DNA of 64,000 bases from Lactobacillus pasteurii DSM 23907 = CRBIP 24.76 (GCF_000297025.1 NZ_CAKD01000021.1:110009-174008), one strand, 5' to 3'. Shown: positions 30,564 to 41,512, counted from the first letter of the stretch. Translations and numbers: made by a program. Notes: generated from the letters alone by a model not told the origin.

Positions 30564-33203
30564 TTACTTGCTTTCTTTCAACTCTTGAATTCTTTCTCTA
30601 ACTCCAGCTAATTGACTTTCGTAATCAGCCTTCTTTTCCTTTTCCTTTGCAATAACTGCTTCAGGTGCATGAGCAACGAAACCTTGGTTTGAAAGCTTCT
30701 TTTCTGCTCGTTCAACTTCTGCGATCAAGCGCTTTTCTTCAGCCTGCATTTTAGCAATTTCTTCTTCAACATTAACTAATTCAGCTAGTGGTACAAAGAT
30801 TTGTGCACCAGCGATCACTGCAGTCTTAGCAAGCTTAGGAGCTTCAATTTTAGCAGCTACAGTCAAGTCTTTTGGATGCAAGAAGCTATCTACGTAGCTA
30901 GTATTTTCTTCCAAAATGCGCTTATTCTTTTCATCATCTAATTGAATCAAGATGTCGATCTTAGAAGCCATTGGAGCGTTAACTTCCATTCTGATGTTTC
31001 TTACAGCCTTGATTACTTCAATCAAGAATGCCATATCTTCATCAGCCTTAACATTGTCAAATTCTAGGTGAACAGTAGGATATTCTGATACCATGATTGA
31101 CTTGCCTTCATGTGGCATTGATAGCCAAAGCTTTTCAGTAACAAATGGCATAACTGGGTGCAACAAGCGCAAGATTTGATCAAGAATCCAGATTAAGTTA
31201 TCTTGCTTTCTCTTCTTTAAATCTTCATTATCGCCGTTTAAAGCAACCTTACTAATTTCAATGTACCAGTCACAGAAGTCATTCCAAATAAAGTTGTAAG
31301 CTTCACGTCCAGCTTCACCAAATTGGTATTCGTCAAATAAACGAGTTACTTCCTTAACGGTGTGGTTCAATCGATCAAAGATCCAGCTATCTGCCAAGTC
31401 AAACTTGCTTGTATCTGGCATATGAGCAGGTTCAGCATCTTCTGGCAAGTTCATAATTACGAAACGTGATGCATTCCAGATCTTGTTAATGAAGTTCCAA
31501 GCAGCTGAAAGCTTCTTAGGATCATAACGAGTATCTTGACCAGGAGCTGTACCGTTGAGCAAGAACCAGCGCAATGAGTCAGCACCATACTTTTCAACAA
31601 CATCCATTGGGTCAACACCGTTGCCCAAAGACTTACTCATCTTTCTTCCTTCTGGATCACGCATCAAACCATGAAGAACAACATCGTTAAATGGACGCTT
31701 GTCAGTAAAGTGAAGACTTTGGAAGATCATTCTTGATACCCAGAAGAAGATAATGTCATATCCAGTAACCAAAGTATTTGTTGGGAAGTATCTCTTAAAG
31801 TCTTCAGAATCTTCATCTGGCCAACCTAAAGTTGAAAATGGCCACAAAGCACTTGAGAACCAAGTGTCCAAAACATCTGGATCTTGTTCCCAGTTTTCTG
31901 CATCCTTTGGAGCTTCAAGGCCAACATAAGTTTCACCAGTTTCCTTGTTGTACCAAGCTGGAATTCTGTGTCCCCACCATAATTGACGTGAAATAACCCA
32001 GTCATGAACATTTTCCATCCATTGCTTAAGAGTTAATTCAAATCTTTCTGGTACAAAGTTTACTTTTCCATCAGTTTCTTGATTTTCAAGAACTCGCTTA
32101 GCTAATGGTTCCATCTTTACGAACCATTGCTTAGATAAACGAGGTTCAACTTGAACGCCTGATCTTTCAGAGTGACCAACTGAGTGAACGATTGGATCAA
32201 TCTTAATCAAGTAACCTTCTGCCTTCAAATCTTCAACCAACTTTTCGCGGCAGTCGAAACGATCCATACCAGCGTATTTGCCAGCCTTTTCGTTCATTGT
32301 GCCGTCGTCGTTCATAACGTTGATTCTTTCAAGATTATGACGATTACCAACCAAGAAGTCGTTAGGGTCGTGAGCTGGAGTAATCTTAACCAAACCAGTT
32401 CCGAATTCTGGATCAACGTGTTGGTCTTCAATAATTGGAATATGACGACCAACGATTGGCAAAATCAATTCCTTACCAACTAAATCTTTATAACGCTCAT
32501 CTCCAGGTGCAACAGCAACAGCTGTATCACCAAACATAGTTTCCGGACGAGTGGTTGCAATTTCTACGTAGCCTGAACCATCTGCAAATGGATACTTAAT
32601 GTGGTAGAATGCACCCTTATCATCCTTATGAATTACTTCGATATCTGACAAAGCAGTTTCTAGCTTTGGATCCCAGTTAATAATGTATTCGCCGCGGTAG
32701 ATCAAGCCTTCGTTGTAAAGTTGAACAAAGACCTTGCGAACAGCCTTTGACAAACCATCATCCAAAGTAAATCTTTCGCGAGAGTAGTCCAATGAAAGTC
32801 CCATCTTTGCCCATTGGCCTTTGATGATGTTTGCATATTCATCTTTCCATCCCCAAACTTGCTCTAAGAACTTTTCGCGACCTAATTGGTGACGATCTAA
32901 GCCATGTTCACGTAAACGAGCTTCAACCTTAGCTTGCGTAGCAATACCGGCATGGTCCATACCTGGCAAGTACAAAGTATCGAAACCTTGCATACGCTTG
33001 TATCTAATCAAAGTATCCTGAATTGCAGTATCCCATGCGTGACCCAAGTGCAACTTACCAGTTACATTTGGTGGGGGGATAACGATTGAAAATGGATGTG
33101 CCTTCTTGTCTCCAGATGGCTTAAATAAATCTTGGTCAAGCCAAGTTTGATAACGACCTGCTTCAACCTCATTTGGGTTGTATTTAGGTGCTAATTCTGT
33201 CAT
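30564..33203 (-). CDS. valS: valyl-tRNA synthetase
   Basis: 879 aa. The start is placed at ATG 33201-33203, preceded by GGAGG; an upstream in-frame extension would run through the T-box leader. HLGH (residues 52-55) and KMSKS near 521 are the class I signature motifs, and a C-terminal coiled coil (about 815-879) contacts tRNA. It charges tRNA(Val). Confidence 0.98.
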   Translation of the reverse strand: MTELAPKYNPNEVEAGRYQTWLDQDLFKPSGDKKAHPFSIVIPPPNVTGKLHLGHAWDTAIQDTLIRYKRMQGFDTLYLPGMDHAGIATQAKVEARLREHGLDRHQLGREKFLEQVWGWKDEYANIIKGQWAKMGLSLDYSRERFTLDDGLSKAVRKVFVQLYNEGLIYRGEYIINWDPKLETALSDIEVIHKDDKGAFYHIKYPFADGSGYVEIATTRPETMFGDTAVAVAPGDERYKDLVGKELILPIVGRHIPIIEDQHVDPEFGTGLVKITPAHDPNDFLVGNRHNLERINVMNDDGTMNEKAGKYAGMDRFDCREKLVEDLKAEGYLIKIDPIVHSVGHSERSGVQVEPRLSKQWFVKMEPLAKRVLENQETDGKVNFVPERFELTLKQWMENVHDWVISRQLWWGHRIPAWYNKETGETYVGLEAPKDAENWEQDPDVLDTWFSSALWPFSTLGWPDEDSEDFKRYFPTNTLVTGYDIIFFWVSRMIFQSLHFTDKRPFNDVVLHGLMRDPEGRKMSKSLGNGVDPMDVVEKYGADSLRWFLLNGTAPGQDTRYDPKKLSAAWNFINKIWNASRFVIMNLPEDAEPAHMPDTSKFDLADSWIFDRLNHTVKEVTRLFDEYQFGEAGREAYNFIWNDFCDWYIEISKVALNGDNEDLKKRKQDNLIWILDQILRLLHPVMPFVTEKLWLSMPHEGKSIMVSEYPTVHLEFDNVKADEDMAFLIEVIKAVRNIRMEVNAPMASKIDILIQLDDEKNKRILEENTSYVDSFLHPKDLTVAAKIEAPKLAKTAVIAGAQIFVPLAELVNVEEEIAKMQAEEKRLIAEVERAEKKLSNQGFVAHAPEAVIAKEKEKKADYESQLAGVRERIQELKESK

Positions 33204-33223
33204 AAAATTCCTCCATAAAAAAA

Positions 33224-33450
33224 GTCCTAGACAATTTTGTCTAGGACGATTTATTAACCGCGGTACCACCTAATTTGGGCAGACTATGCCTGCCCCTCTC
33301 TTAAGCGATAACGGCGCTTACTGACCGGATTAACCTATTGAAATGTGGTTCAGCTAATCGGCAATCAAGCTACATAACGGTTTCTAGGTCTCTCAGCATT
33401 TTGACCATTCTCTGTAAATTAAACTGATACCTCTTGATTTTTGCCTTGCC
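33224..33450 (-). ncRNA. T-box riboswitch, valS leader
   Basis: The T-box AGGTGGTACCGCGG is on the minus strand at 33258-33271. A perfect terminator hairpin (GTCCTAGACA / TGTCTAGGAC, 33224-33247) with T-run follows just before the valS ribosome site. Upstream are Stem I-like helices and a GGCAGGCATAGTCTGCC stem. A TATAAT at 33454-33459 is a plausible promoter -10. Uncharged tRNA(Val) should relieve termination. Confidence 0.93.
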
Positions 33451-33507
33451 AAGATTATAGCATGATTTGAATTAAGAAAAAAGTCAGATTTAGTTTTGAA
33501 GCCCTTT

Positions 33508-34224
33508 CTAGTATCCAAAATGCTCTTTGATTTCATCTTCGCTTACTTCTCGATATTGGCCAAAATCCAGTGACTCATCTAGCCAAAAATCTCCCATTGC
33601 TAAGCGGTGCAAACGCAAAACTTCCATCGACTGAGATAAAAACATGCGTTTAATCTGATGATACTTACCTTCGCTAATTGTAATTCTGACATTAGAAGTG
33701 CCTTTTTCAGCATCTTGATCAATTAACTCTAGCTTTCCAGGTTTAAACTTTGTTCCATTGCGCATTTCAATTCCTTGAGCAAAATTTTTGATTGTTTGCG
33801 CAGTCACCATCCCTGCCACTGTGGCTTCATAAACCTTTTCGACATGCTTTTTGGGCGAAAGCAATTGATGAGCCAAGTCACCGTTATTAGTGATCAGCAA
33901 AAATCCTGTAGTATCCTTATCTAATCTTCCTACTGGAGCCAAATTTCGATATTGATCCTCTTCTTTTAATAAAGATAATACCGTTTTTTGCTTTGGATCA
34001 TTTGTAGCTGAAATTACGCCTTGAGGTTTATTTATCAAGAAATAATGATATTGCTGATAGGAAATATCTTTTCCATCTACTTGAACGTTTGCATTTTCTG
34101 CTAATTGCATTTTGGCTGATAGGACAACTTGTCCATCAACTAATACGCGCTTTTCCTTAAGCAATTTATGAACTTCTTTTCTTGATCCAACTTTCATGTT
34201 GGCAAGATACTTATCTAATCGCAT
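33508..34224 (-). CDS. 16S rRNA pseudouridine synthase, RsuA family
   Basis: 238 aa. An N-terminal S4 domain (MRLDKYLANMKVGSRKEV, residues 1-18) is followed by the pseudouridine synthase core with catalytic Asp in VGRLDKDTTGFLL (about 97-109). The short length matches RsuA-type enzymes that modify 16S U516 rather than RluB. It is downstream of thiI but separated by a terminator. Confidence 0.92.
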   Translation of the reverse strand: MRLDKYLANMKVGSRKEVHKLLKEKRVLVDGQVVLSAKMQLAENANVQVDGKDISYQQYHYFLINKPQGVISATNDPKQKTVLSLLKEEDQYRNLAPVGRLDKDTTGFLLITNNGDLAHQLLSPKKHVEKVYEATVAGMVTAQTIKNFAQGIEMRNGTKFKPGKLELIDQDAEKGTSNVRITISEGKYHQIKRMFLSQSMEVLRLHRLAMGDFWLDESLDFGQYREVSEDEIKEHFGY

Positions 34225-34244
34225 AATTATAACCTTTAATCTAG

Positions 34245-34278
34245 TAAAAAGGCGTTAGTAGTCGATCCTACTAACGTC
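34245..34278 (-). terminator. terminator after thiI
   Basis: The minus strand has a 9-bp perfect stem CGTTAGTAG / CTACTAACG with a 6-nt loop and a following T-run, ending the cysteine desulfurase-thiI transcript. Confidence 0.85.
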
Positions 34279-34283
34279 TTCAA

Positions 34284-35504
34284 TTACAATAAATCTGCGT
34301 CTTCGCTAGATTGATTATCGATGAATTTTTGATCTGGATAGATAGCGGTGATTTCAATTCCATCCAAAGCTCTTTGGATTAAGCCATCAACATCCAAATA
34401 TGATTCATACTTGCGTGCCTTATCAAGCTTTGGCTTAGTCTTAGGTCTTGGTGGAGCAAAAATTGTACAACAATCTTCAAATGGAACAATTGACAAATCA
34501 AAGGTTCCGATCTTTTCTGCCAATTTAATAATTTCAGTCTTATCCATTGTAGCAACTGGACGCAAAACAGGAGTAGTAGTTACATCATTAATTGCAACCA
34601 TTGATTCCAAAGTCTGTGAAGCCACTTGTCCAACTGATTCACCGTTGAAGATTGCCAAACCGCCTCTTCTTTCACGAATAATATCAGCAAGTCTAAGCAT
34701 AAAACGACGTTGAACAGTCATCAAATAGCCTTCTGGAAGCTTTTCTTTAATTGTTTCTTGAATTTCAGCAAATGGAACAGCGATAAAGTTAATCTTACCA
34801 GCATAATTTGCTAAAACCCCAGTCAATTCCTTCGCCTTAGCTAAGGCCTTTTCAGTAGTGTATGGAGGACTAAAGAAGTGAACCATTTCAATATCTACCC
34901 CACGCTTTAGTGCAAGATATGATGCAACTGGAGAATCGATACCACCTGAAAGCATCATTACAGCCTTGCCGGCAGTACCAACTGGCATACCACCTGCACC
35001 ATGAAGCAATTGATTTGAAATATAAACCGCATCTTGTCGAACTTCAATTCGCAAAACTAAGTCTGGGTGCTTCATTTCAGCCTTGATTCCTGGAATCTTT
35101 TCAAAAATGTAATCACCGATGATTGAATTCAATTGATTAGTATCATATTCAAACTTGTGATCACTACGTCTAGTATTTACTTTGAAAGTCATCCCTGCCT
35201 CGTAAGTAGCCTGCATAATTTCTAATGCAGTTTCTTTAATGCTTTCGAGACTTTTTTCTGTTTTTATTACTGGGGAATATGTTTGTATTCCAAAAACCTT
35301 TTTCAATTTTTCATCGATTACTTCAAATGGAGTTCCATTCAAAGTAATGTGCATGCGGTCGTGCTTTGGATGAACTTCAATTTCTGGGAAATCCTTTAAC
35401 ACGCGATTTACATTAGCAGCTAACTTGCCAATAAAATCCTTTCTATTCTTTCCCTTAGTCGATAGTTCGCCATAGCGGACCATAACTTCTGTATATTGGA
35501 CCAT
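34284..35504 (-). CDS. thiI: tRNA 4-thiouridine synthase ThiI
   Basis: 406 aa. An N-terminal ferredoxin-like and THUMP region (1-170) precedes the PP-loop SGGIDSP (186-192). It lacks the C-terminal rhodanese domain of E. coli ThiI, as in most Firmicutes, so the sulfur comes directly from the partner cysteine desulfurase encoded 4 bp upstream. The product is s4U8 in tRNA, a near-UV sensor base; a role in thiamine synthesis is unlikely without rhodanese. Confidence 0.97.
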   Translation of the reverse strand: MVQYTEVMVRYGELSTKGKNRKDFIGKLAANVNRVLKDFPEIEVHPKHDRMHITLNGTPFEVIDEKLKKVFGIQTYSPVIKTEKSLESIKETALEIMQATYEAGMTFKVNTRRSDHKFEYDTNQLNSIIGDYIFEKIPGIKAEMKHPDLVLRIEVRQDAVYISNQLLHGAGGMPVGTAGKAVMMLSGGIDSPVASYLALKRGVDIEMVHFFSPPYTTEKALAKAKELTGVLANYAGKINFIAVPFAEIQETIKEKLPEGYLMTVQRRFMLRLADIIRERRGGLAIFNGESVGQVASQTLESMVAINDVTTTPVLRPVATMDKTEIIKLAEKIGTFDLSIVPFEDCCTIFAPPRPKTKPKLDKARKYESYLDVDGLIQRALDGIEITAIYPDQKFIDNQSSEDADLL

Positions 35505-35508
35505 ACTA

Positions 35509-36666
35509 TTATTCTCCTAAATGGTTAATCTTGGCAAAATGTTGGTAAATATCATCAAATTCTGCTATAAATTTATCTGCTTCTTGCATTGTATTTGATT
35601 CATCAAAACTCAAACGAATTGCACTCGTTGCTATTTTATCATCTACATGCATTGCCACCAAGGTACTTGCTTCATCAGCAGTCTTTGAAGCACATGCAGA
35701 AGTAGTTGAAGTAAAGATATCTCTACTCTCAAGAGTATGTACTAGAGTTTCGCCCCTGATTCCTTCTAATGCAAAGCACAAAACATGTGGAGCAAAATCT
35801 GGATTAGATGGAGAAAAGATATCGATGCCTGGCTTAGTTTGCAAGTATGACAAGATCTTATCTTTAATTGCTTGTTCCTTAGCTGCTTTTTGCGATTCAT
35901 CGGTCAAAACCAATCTCATGGCTTTAGCCATTGCAGCAATTGCAGCCAAATTTTCTGTACCTGAACGCAATCCCTTTTCTTGGCCTCCACCATCATTAAG
36001 AGGCATCAACATCTTGCCTTCTTTTTTGTAAAGAACGCCGATTCCGCGTGGTGCATGGAATTTATGAGCTGATAAACTAGTCAAGTCTACTCTAGGAGTG
36101 AAAACTCGCTCCCAGATATCCTTACCTAAAGCTTGAACGTTATCAACGTGGAAGTGAATTGTTGGATAATTCTCTAGCAAATCACTAATTTCATCAATTG
36201 GCTGAATTGCTCCAATTTCATTGTTAACGCCCATAACCGATACCAAAGTAGTATCAGAATCGATTGCTTGACGCAAATCGTTGACATTTACTCTTCCTTG
36301 CTTATCAACTGGCAATCTAGTTACACGAAAACCCAGTTTTTCTAAAGAATTAAAAGCATTAGCAACTGATGCATGTTCAACGCTTGAGGTGATAATATGC
36401 TTACCAAATTCACGCTTTTCAAAGGCTGTTCCCTTGATCGCTGTATTATTTGATTCCGTTCCACCTGAAGTAAAAAATACTTCATGCGGCTTTACACCTA
36501 ATAAAGATGCGACTTGCTTTCTAGAAGCTTCCAACATTTGGTGAGCTCGATCGCCTAGTTTATGCAAACTGGACGGATTGCCCCAAATATCAGTTGCTAC
36601 CTTGGTATAAGTAGAAAGTACTTCTGGGTCAATTTTAGTTGTAGCACTATTGTCAAAATAAATCAC
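35509..36666 (-). CDS. cysteine desulfurase (NifS-like), thiI-linked
   Basis: 385 aa class V aminotransferase fold. The PLP lysine is K202 ([12 protein letters not shown]) and the persulfide cysteine is C325 (TTSACASK). The HVDNVQ pocket is conserved. It is the NifZ-type partner for ThiI. It is paralogous to the MnmA-linked enzyme at 5313-6461, which points to dedicated sulfur routes for s4U8 and s2U34. Confidence 0.94.
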   Translation of the reverse strand: MIYFDNSATTKIDPEVLSTYTKVATDIWGNPSSLHKLGDRAHQMLEASRKQVASLLGVKPHEVFFTSGGTESNNTAIKGTAFEKREFGKHIITSSVEHASVANAFNSLEKLGFRVTRLPVDKQGRVNVNDLRQAIDSDTTLVSVMGVNNEIGAIQPIDEISDLLENYPTIHFHVDNVQALGKDIWERVFTPRVDLTSLSAHKFHAPRGIGVLYKKEGKMLMPLNDGGGQEKGLRSGTENLAAIAAMAKAMRLVLTDESQKAAKEQAIKDKILSYLQTKPGIDIFSPSNPDFAPHVLCFALEGIRGETLVHTLESRDIFTSTTSACASKTADEASTLVAMHVDDKIATSAIRLSFDESNTMQEADKFIAEFDDIYQHFAKINHLGE

Positions 36667-36681
36667 TCTGCATTACCCCTT

Positions 36682-36707
36682 TAAAAAAACGGCCATACGA
36701 CCGTTTA
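36682..36707 (-). terminator. terminator after ezrA
   Basis: Minus-strand hairpin AAACGG...CCGTTT with a 6-8 nt loop followed by a run of T, between ezrA and the thiI-linked cysteine desulfurase. Confidence 0.7.
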
Positions 36708-36747
36708 GTAACTTATAAATTGTAACTTAAAAATATTAAAGCATCAA

Positions 36748-38463
36748 TTATTTGTTATTGAGCTCAGAATAATATGCGTTTTCAAGTCTTTGATATGAAC
36801 CAGGCTCAACTTTTTCGATTGCTGTAGCAATTGTATCTAAAGCTTCTTTGTAGTTATAGTCTTCTTGATATAACTTCATCGTATCCTTTTGAGCCTTTTG
36901 GATAATTCCATTTTCAGTAAATTTGTTTGAATACGTCATCGTTAATTCAACTAAATTTGCTGAGTTGATAATATCGTCAGTTTCCCGCTTCAAGCGCTCA
37001 ACATCATCGGAAATTTGAATTAATTCGCCAGAAATTTTTTCCATATTGATTCTAACGTTTGATAATTCTTGACTCACTTTGCCAATTTCATTGACTACTA
37101 AAGTGTACATTTGAACAAAGCTATCTGGATTGCCTGGCAAATGTCTACGTTTCAAGCGACGATAAACTAAGGAGACATCTTGTTTAAATTGTTGAATTGA
37201 ATCAACTGCCACGCTTTCAGAATCGTAGAGACCATCTACATCTTCTGACATTTCTTGCTCTTCAGCAGCAATTTGGCGCAAGCGATCGATCATAGCAATC
37301 CAAGAATCTTGAATTTGCGAATATACTCCCTTACCATCCGCAATATTTTGAGTATCAATCGTATATTGATGACTCATTTCATCAATCTCGCGAGTCAAAT
37401 GCTTACTCTTATCTAATTCCCCATGCGTTAATTCATAGCTTTCATCAATATGACGCAACTTTTCAACTAATTTTTGAGAAGCTGCTTGTTGGCGAGAAAT
37501 CAGCGTAAACATTTTTTCGCGATTCTTTTCGACAAATGGTCGTGCCTTGTATTCTTTGCCCAAAATACTGTATAAATGATCAATCTTAGCAGCAATCTTT
37601 TTAATTTCCTTAGTAAAAGATTGAATCTTCAATTCGCTCAGCAATGCTCGAGCTGAATCAATATCATCTTGAATATTTCTAATTTCATCAAGGAAATTAA
37701 TCTCAGTGATTGCGTAGCGCTCAACTACCATCTGTTTATATGCTGAAGTTAGTTCTCTGATTTGATCCTGGAAAACAGTCTCTAGTTGGTGATGTGCGTC
37801 TTTGATTTTTGGCAATTCATTCTCTAGATTGGCTAGATCCATTTTAATTTTGGATAAAACACGCTTAGCTTCAACATGATCACCTTGTGAAGATAAATTC
37901 TTAGCTTCTTCAAAATCGCCTTCCATGGCAGCCAAATTATCTTCGATTTGGTCAATGGCTGAGCCATAATCAAATGAATCTGCTAAAACCATCTTTCGCA
38001 TTTCGCGATACTTCTTAAGCAATGCGTCATACTGGACCTGATTTTCACGATTAGATTCTAGCAATTCTGTGAAAACATCCTTGGTATTCTTAGCATCCTC
38101 TAAAACAGGCTTGATTATTTCTTGCGCTTCTTTAATATTTTTTCTTGCCTTAAACAAGTGATAAGAAGCGTTGAAGTTAGCTGCTGTATCAATCAACTTC
38201 TGCGCATTAGGTACCTTATTGGTTGCAGAATCCTGGTAGCTCTTTCTCCAGGTGTTCAAAGTCGTCAAACTTTCTCCTGCAAGATCCATTTTATCTAATC
38301 GCTCGATATCTTGATCAAGCTGCATATTTTGAAATTTAGTTATTGCACTATCAATTGCTTCAATTTCCTTAAGTTGCTTGCGATTCATATAAAGCACAAC
38401 CGCTATTACAAGTACAATTAGAATAATTATTGCTACTACAATGATTGTCTGAATTGATGACAT
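36748..38463 (-). CDS. ezrA: septation ring formation regulator EzrA
   Basis: 571 aa. One N-terminal membrane helix (about 4-26) is followed by a long, almost entirely helical cytoplasmic region with spectrin-like coiled coils, the EzrA architecture. It modulates FtsZ ring formation and links to PBP1. It has its own terminator; it diverges from rpsD across 284 bp. A TATAAT sits at 38489-38494 on the minus strand. Confidence 0.95.
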   Translation of the reverse strand: MSSIQTIIVVAIIILIVLVIAVVLYMNRKQLKEIEAIDSAITKFQNMQLDQDIERLDKMDLAGESLTTLNTWRKSYQDSATNKVPNAQKLIDTAANFNASYHLFKARKNIKEAQEIIKPVLEDAKNTKDVFTELLESNRENQVQYDALLKKYREMRKMVLADSFDYGSAIDQIEDNLAAMEGDFEEAKNLSSQGDHVEAKRVLSKIKMDLANLENELPKIKDAHHQLETVFQDQIRELTSAYKQMVVERYAITEINFLDEIRNIQDDIDSARALLSELKIQSFTKEIKKIAAKIDHLYSILGKEYKARPFVEKNREKMFTLISRQQAASQKLVEKLRHIDESYELTHGELDKSKHLTREIDEMSHQYTIDTQNIADGKGVYSQIQDSWIAMIDRLRQIAAEEQEMSEDVDGLYDSESVAVDSIQQFKQDVSLVYRRLKRRHLPGNPDSFVQMYTLVVNEIGKVSQELSNVRINMEKISGELIQISDDVERLKRETDDIINSANLVELTMTYSNKFTENGIIQKAQKDTMKLYQEDYNYKEALDTIATAIEKVEPGSYQRLENAYYSELNNK

Positions 38464-38537
38464 TATTTATTCCTCCGAAACTACAATAATTATACCAAAA
38501 CTGTTAGGGAAAATAGGATAAAAGATAATTTTTATTG

Positions 38538-38566
38538 TTGCTTTATTTTCAAAAGCCACCTATAAT
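38538..38566 (+). promoter_or_regulatory. rpsD promoter
   Basis: -35 TTGCTT (38538-38543), exactly 17-bp spacer, -10 TATAAT (38561-38566). It would start an RNA near 38573, giving about 175 nt of leader before rpsD. Confidence 0.75.
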
Positions 38567-38572
38567 AGTCTT

Positions 38573-38747
38573 CGTGTAAAATATTTGCAGCTATAAGTGA
38601 CAAGAACGTCAACATCTTGATACGCTACTAGTGAACGAGTAGCCCATGCTGCAATCGGTGAAAGTGAAAATCAAGATGCACGAATGTTGAACTTATTTGT
38701 AATATTTTACTCCAGAAATTTTTTTAGATTTTATTGGAGGATTTTTT
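38573..38747 (+). ncRNA. structured 5' leader of rpsD (candidate S4 autoregulatory element)
   Basis: Helices visible by eye: CATCTTGAT (38613-38621) with ATCAAGATG (38670-38678), and GCTACT (38624-38629) with AGTAGC (38638-38643). TCAACAT (38609-38615) can alternatively pair with ATGTTGA (38684-38690), competing with the first helix. There is no T-box sequence and no terminator. In Bacillus, S4 represses its own gene through a leader; a comparable control is inferred here. Confidence 0.6.
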
Positions 38748-39359
38748 ATGTCAAGATATACAGGTCCAAGTTGGAAGCGTTCAAGAAGATTAGGTATCTC
38801 ACTTTCAGGTACTGGTAAGGAATTAGCTCGTCGTAGCTACGCACCAGGTCAACACGGTCCTAACCAACGTGGTCGTTTGTCAGAATACGGTCAACAATTA
38901 CACGAAAAGCAAAAGTTACGTTGGATGTTCGGTTTGAACGAACGTCAATTTAGAACTATGTTTGCTCGTGCTGGTAAGATCCGTGAAGGCGAACACGGTG
39001 TTAACTTCATGATCTTGCTTGAACGTCGTTTGGACAACGTTGTTTACCGCCTTGGTTTGGCTACTACTAGAGAACAAGCTAGACAATTAGTAAACCACGG
39101 TCACATTACTGTTGACGGTAAGCGTGTTGATATTCCTTCATACGAAGTTAAAGTTGGTCAAACTATTAGCTTAAAGGAAAAGTCAAAGAACTTGGCACAA
39201 GTTAAGGACGCTCTTGAAGCAACTACTTCACGTCCTTCATTCGTAACTTTCGACGAAAACAAGATGGAAGGTTCATTAGTTCGCCTTCCAGAACGTGACG
39301 AAATGGAACCAAACATCAACGAAGCTCTTGTTGTTGAATGGTACAACAAGTTACTTTAA
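38748..39359 (+). CDS. rpsD: 30S ribosomal protein S4
   Basis: 203 aa. The basic N-terminus ([19 protein letters not shown]), the S4 RNA-binding domain (about 93-155: [18 protein letters not shown]) and length match bacterial S4, which nucleates 16S rRNA folding. A GGAGG ribosome site precedes the ATG. It is a single-gene transcript with its own promoter, leader and terminator. The lack of zinc-binding cysteines is normal for the C-minus form. Confidence 0.99.
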   Translation: MSRYTGPSWKRSRRLGISLSGTGKELARRSYAPGQHGPNQRGRLSEYGQQLHEKQKLRWMFGLNERQFRTMFARAGKIREGEHGVNFMILLERRLDNVVYRLGLATTREQARQLVNHGHITVDGKRVDIPSYEVKVGQTISLKEKSKNLAQVKDALEATTSRPSFVTFDENKMEGSLVRLPERDEMEPNINEALVVEWYNKLL

Positions 39360-39376
39360 TACTTGTCTGTTCTTTC

Positions 39377-39410
39377 AAAAAAGCCTCCCTTTCTTGGAGG
39401 CTTTTTTGTT
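39377..39410 (+). terminator. terminator after rpsD
   Basis: 12-bp stem AAAAAAGCCTCC / GGAGGCTTTTTT with a 7-nt loop and T-run; near-symmetrical, probably works on both strands. Confidence 0.92.
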
Positions 39411-39437
39411 TTATATAATTTTGATTGAGGTACAGTC

Positions 39438-39911
39438 ATGGAAGATGATTTACAATCCCGAGCACAATATGCTGCACAAGGTATTACCCCGCAAACCAAA
39501 CCAGATGAAAGAAGACGCTATCTTGGCTCTTTGCGCGAGCGAGTATTGGTTAGAATGGATAATTCAGAAACTCAAAAGCCAGAGTTAACAAAGTTATTTA
39601 TTGATCATATCGACGACTACACTGGTTATACTATTTTGATTAATGGCAAAATCACCGATAATACTTTTTTGGATAAAGTAGAGTCTATTTGTAGTCAAAA
39701 AAACATCGCTTTTACTTTGATCAATAATGAGACTGCCAAAACTGACCCAGAAGCTACTGCTGTTTTGGTCGTGGCTAAAGATGCTATCAATCGTATGCGG
39801 ATTGAAATAGGTCAAGTCTACGCTCCAGAAATGCCTAAGACCGAATTAGCTCAGCCTGCAAAGAAAAAGATAGGCTTTTTCAAGCGACTATTTTCAGGTG
39901 ATAAACAATGA
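39438..39911 (+). CDS. YueI family protein (DUF1694)
   Basis: 157 aa. The conserved YLGSLRERVLVRM segment (residues 28-40) and alternating strand/helix pattern match DUF1694, which adopts an L7Ae-like fold in solved relatives. Function unknown. It overlaps rarA by four bases (ATGA) and likely forms an operon with it. Confidence 0.85.
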   Translation: MEDDLQSRAQYAAQGITPQTKPDERRRYLGSLRERVLVRMDNSETQKPELTKLFIDHIDDYTGYTILINGKITDNTFLDKVESICSQKNIAFTLINNETAKTDPEATAVLVVAKDAINRMRIEIGQVYAPEMPKTELAQPAKKKIGFFKRLFSGDKQ

Positions 39912-41209
39912 GACCTTTAGCATATCGCCTGCGCCCCCAAAATATTGATGATGTGGTTGGCCAAGAACATCTTATTGGGCCTGGAAAAATAATTCGTCGA
40001 ATGGTAGAAGCTAAGCTATTATCCTCAATGATTCTCTACGGCCCTCCTGGCATTGGTAAAACTAGTATCGCATCAGCAATCGCCGGAAGTACGAAATATG
40101 CCTTCAGAATGCTAAATGCGGCCACTGATAGCAAAAAAAGATTACAAGAAGTAGCTGAAGAAGCAAAATTAAGTGGAACAGTTATCTTATTACTAGATGA
40201 AATCCATCGATTAGATAAACCTAAACAAGACTTTCTTTTGTCATCGCTAGAATCTGGTCGAATCATCCTAATTGGTGCGACAACAGAAAATCCATATATT
40301 TCCACCTCTCCTGCTATTAGATCTCGGTGTCAAATTTTCGAATTAAAACCTATTGCTCCAGAAGATGCTTCTAAAGCAATAGATCGCGCACTAAGCGATT
40401 CTATCAATGGACTTGGTAAATATAACGTTACTCTGACTGATCAAGCTAGGGAGCTTTTAATCAGCAAAGGGAACGGTGATTTGCGTGCTACGCTCAACGG
40501 CCTTGAACTTGCCACCCTTTCTACTGTTCAAGAGCAAAAAAATAAGGGGCTTGATCTGTCAAGTATCACCCTAACAGAAGAAGAAATTGAAAATTCTATT
40601 CAAGTCAGAAGTCAGAACTTCTCGCTTGATGGCGACAGCCATTATGATCTCATATCAGCTTTTCAAAAATCGATCAGAGGCTCAGATACAGACGCTGCCT
40701 TATACTATCTAGCTAATTTGATTAAATCTGGCGACTTAATTTCAATTTGTCGCAGATTAACAGTCATTGCGTATGAAGATATCGGACTAGCCAATCCAGC
40801 TGCTGTTCAACACGCTTTTTTAGCAATTCAAGCTGCACAAACGATCGGCTTTCCTGAAGCTAGAATTCCATTAGCCAATGCAGTCATTGAACTTTGTCTG
40901 TCACCTAAAAGCAATAGCGCAATCAGTGCAATCGATGCAGCTTTAGCTGATGTCAATAAATCTTCTTTGGATATCCCTGATTCTTTAAAAGATGGTCATT
41001 ATGCCGGTGCAAAGAAATTAGGACACAGCGTGGGCTATATCTATCCACATGATTATGCCAACGATTGGGTTCCACAGCAGTATTTGCCAACGAAATTAAT
41101 GAACCATAAGTACTTCCTGCCAAAAGGAAATTCCAAGATAGAAACTGCCTTAAAGAATCAATATGCGACCCTCAAAAAGATGCAGAGCGACGGGCTTAAG
41201 CAAAAATAG
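39908..41209 (+). CDS. rarA: replication-associated recombination protein A (MgsA/RarA)
   Basis: 433-aa AAA+ ATPase. Walker A YGPPGIGKTS (residues 44-53) and Walker B ILLLDEIHR (about 93-101) are followed by a sensor/lid region and the RarA C-terminal tetramerisation domain. It acts on stalled forks and recombination intermediates. It lies next to 6S RNA as in Bacillus. Confidence 0.96.
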   Translation: MRPLAYRLRPQNIDDVVGQEHLIGPGKIIRRMVEAKLLSSMILYGPPGIGKTSIASAIAGSTKYAFRMLNAATDSKKRLQEVAEEAKLSGTVILLLDEIHRLDKPKQDFLLSSLESGRIILIGATTENPYISTSPAIRSRCQIFELKPIAPEDASKAIDRALSDSINGLGKYNVTLTDQARELLISKGNGDLRATLNGLELATLSTVQEQKNKGLDLSSITLTEEEIENSIQVRSQNFSLDGDSHYDLISAFQKSIRGSDTDAALYYLANLIKSGDLISICRRLTVIAYEDIGLANPAAVQHAFLAIQAAQTIGFPEARIPLANAVIELCLSPKSNSAISAIDAALADVNKSSLDIPDSLKDGHYAGAKKLGHSVGYIYPHDYANDWVPQQYLPTKLMNHKYFLPKGNSKIETALKNQYATLKKMQSDGLKQK

Positions 41210-41233
41210 CGCATTTTGATAAATGCGCTTTCA
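41208..41233 (+). terminator. terminator overlapping the rarA stop
   Basis: Stem AGCGCATTT / AAATGCGCT with loop TGAT, followed by a moderately T-rich TTCATATTTCT. The stem begins in the rarA stop codon. Confidence 0.65.
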
Positions 41234-41239
41234 TATTTC

Positions 41240-41268
41240 TTGACAAGCCTAGCTACATTGGGTATTAT
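41240..41268 (+). promoter_or_regulatory. promoter of 6S RNA
   Basis: -35 TTGACA (41240-41245) with 17-bp spacer and -10 TATTAT (41263-41268). A perfect -35 and strong spacing fit a heavily expressed stable RNA. Confidence 0.8.
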
Positions 41269-41274
41269 AATAGT

Positions 41275-41512
41275 GATCTGAGTTGATCGACAAGCTTAAA
41301 TGTATAAAGTTGACCGATCAAACAATAAGACGTGGGAGTTAATAAATAACATCCGAATCGGAATACTGGCTCGTCTCAGGATCCATATTCGCTGCGATAT
41401 TAACTCAAGATTTGAACACTGCGGGTTCAACAAGCGTCATTATGCTATGTTCGGTTAACTCAGATTTCTTTAGAATTTTAACAAACGGTCCCTTTGGGAT
41501 CGTTTTTTTATG
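41275..41512 (+). ncRNA. ssrS: 6S RNA
   Basis: About 235 nt between a strong promoter and a terminator hairpin (AAACGGTCCC / GGGATCGTTT, 41484-41508). The ends pair in a long closing stem: GATCTGAGTTGATC near 41275-41290 with GGTTAACTCAGAT near 41454-41466, leaving a central bubble, the 6S RNA fold that mimics an open promoter and sequesters RNA polymerase. Location just after rarA matches bsrA of Bacillus. Confidence 0.85.

Noticed and set aside
33204..33269. 22-codon N-terminal extension of ValS
   Set aside because: It translates the T-box and terminator; GGAGG supports the ATG at 33203.
38573..38747. T-box in front of rpsD
   Set aside because: No AGGTGG T-box sequence or terminator/antiterminator pair, and the gene is not a T-box target.
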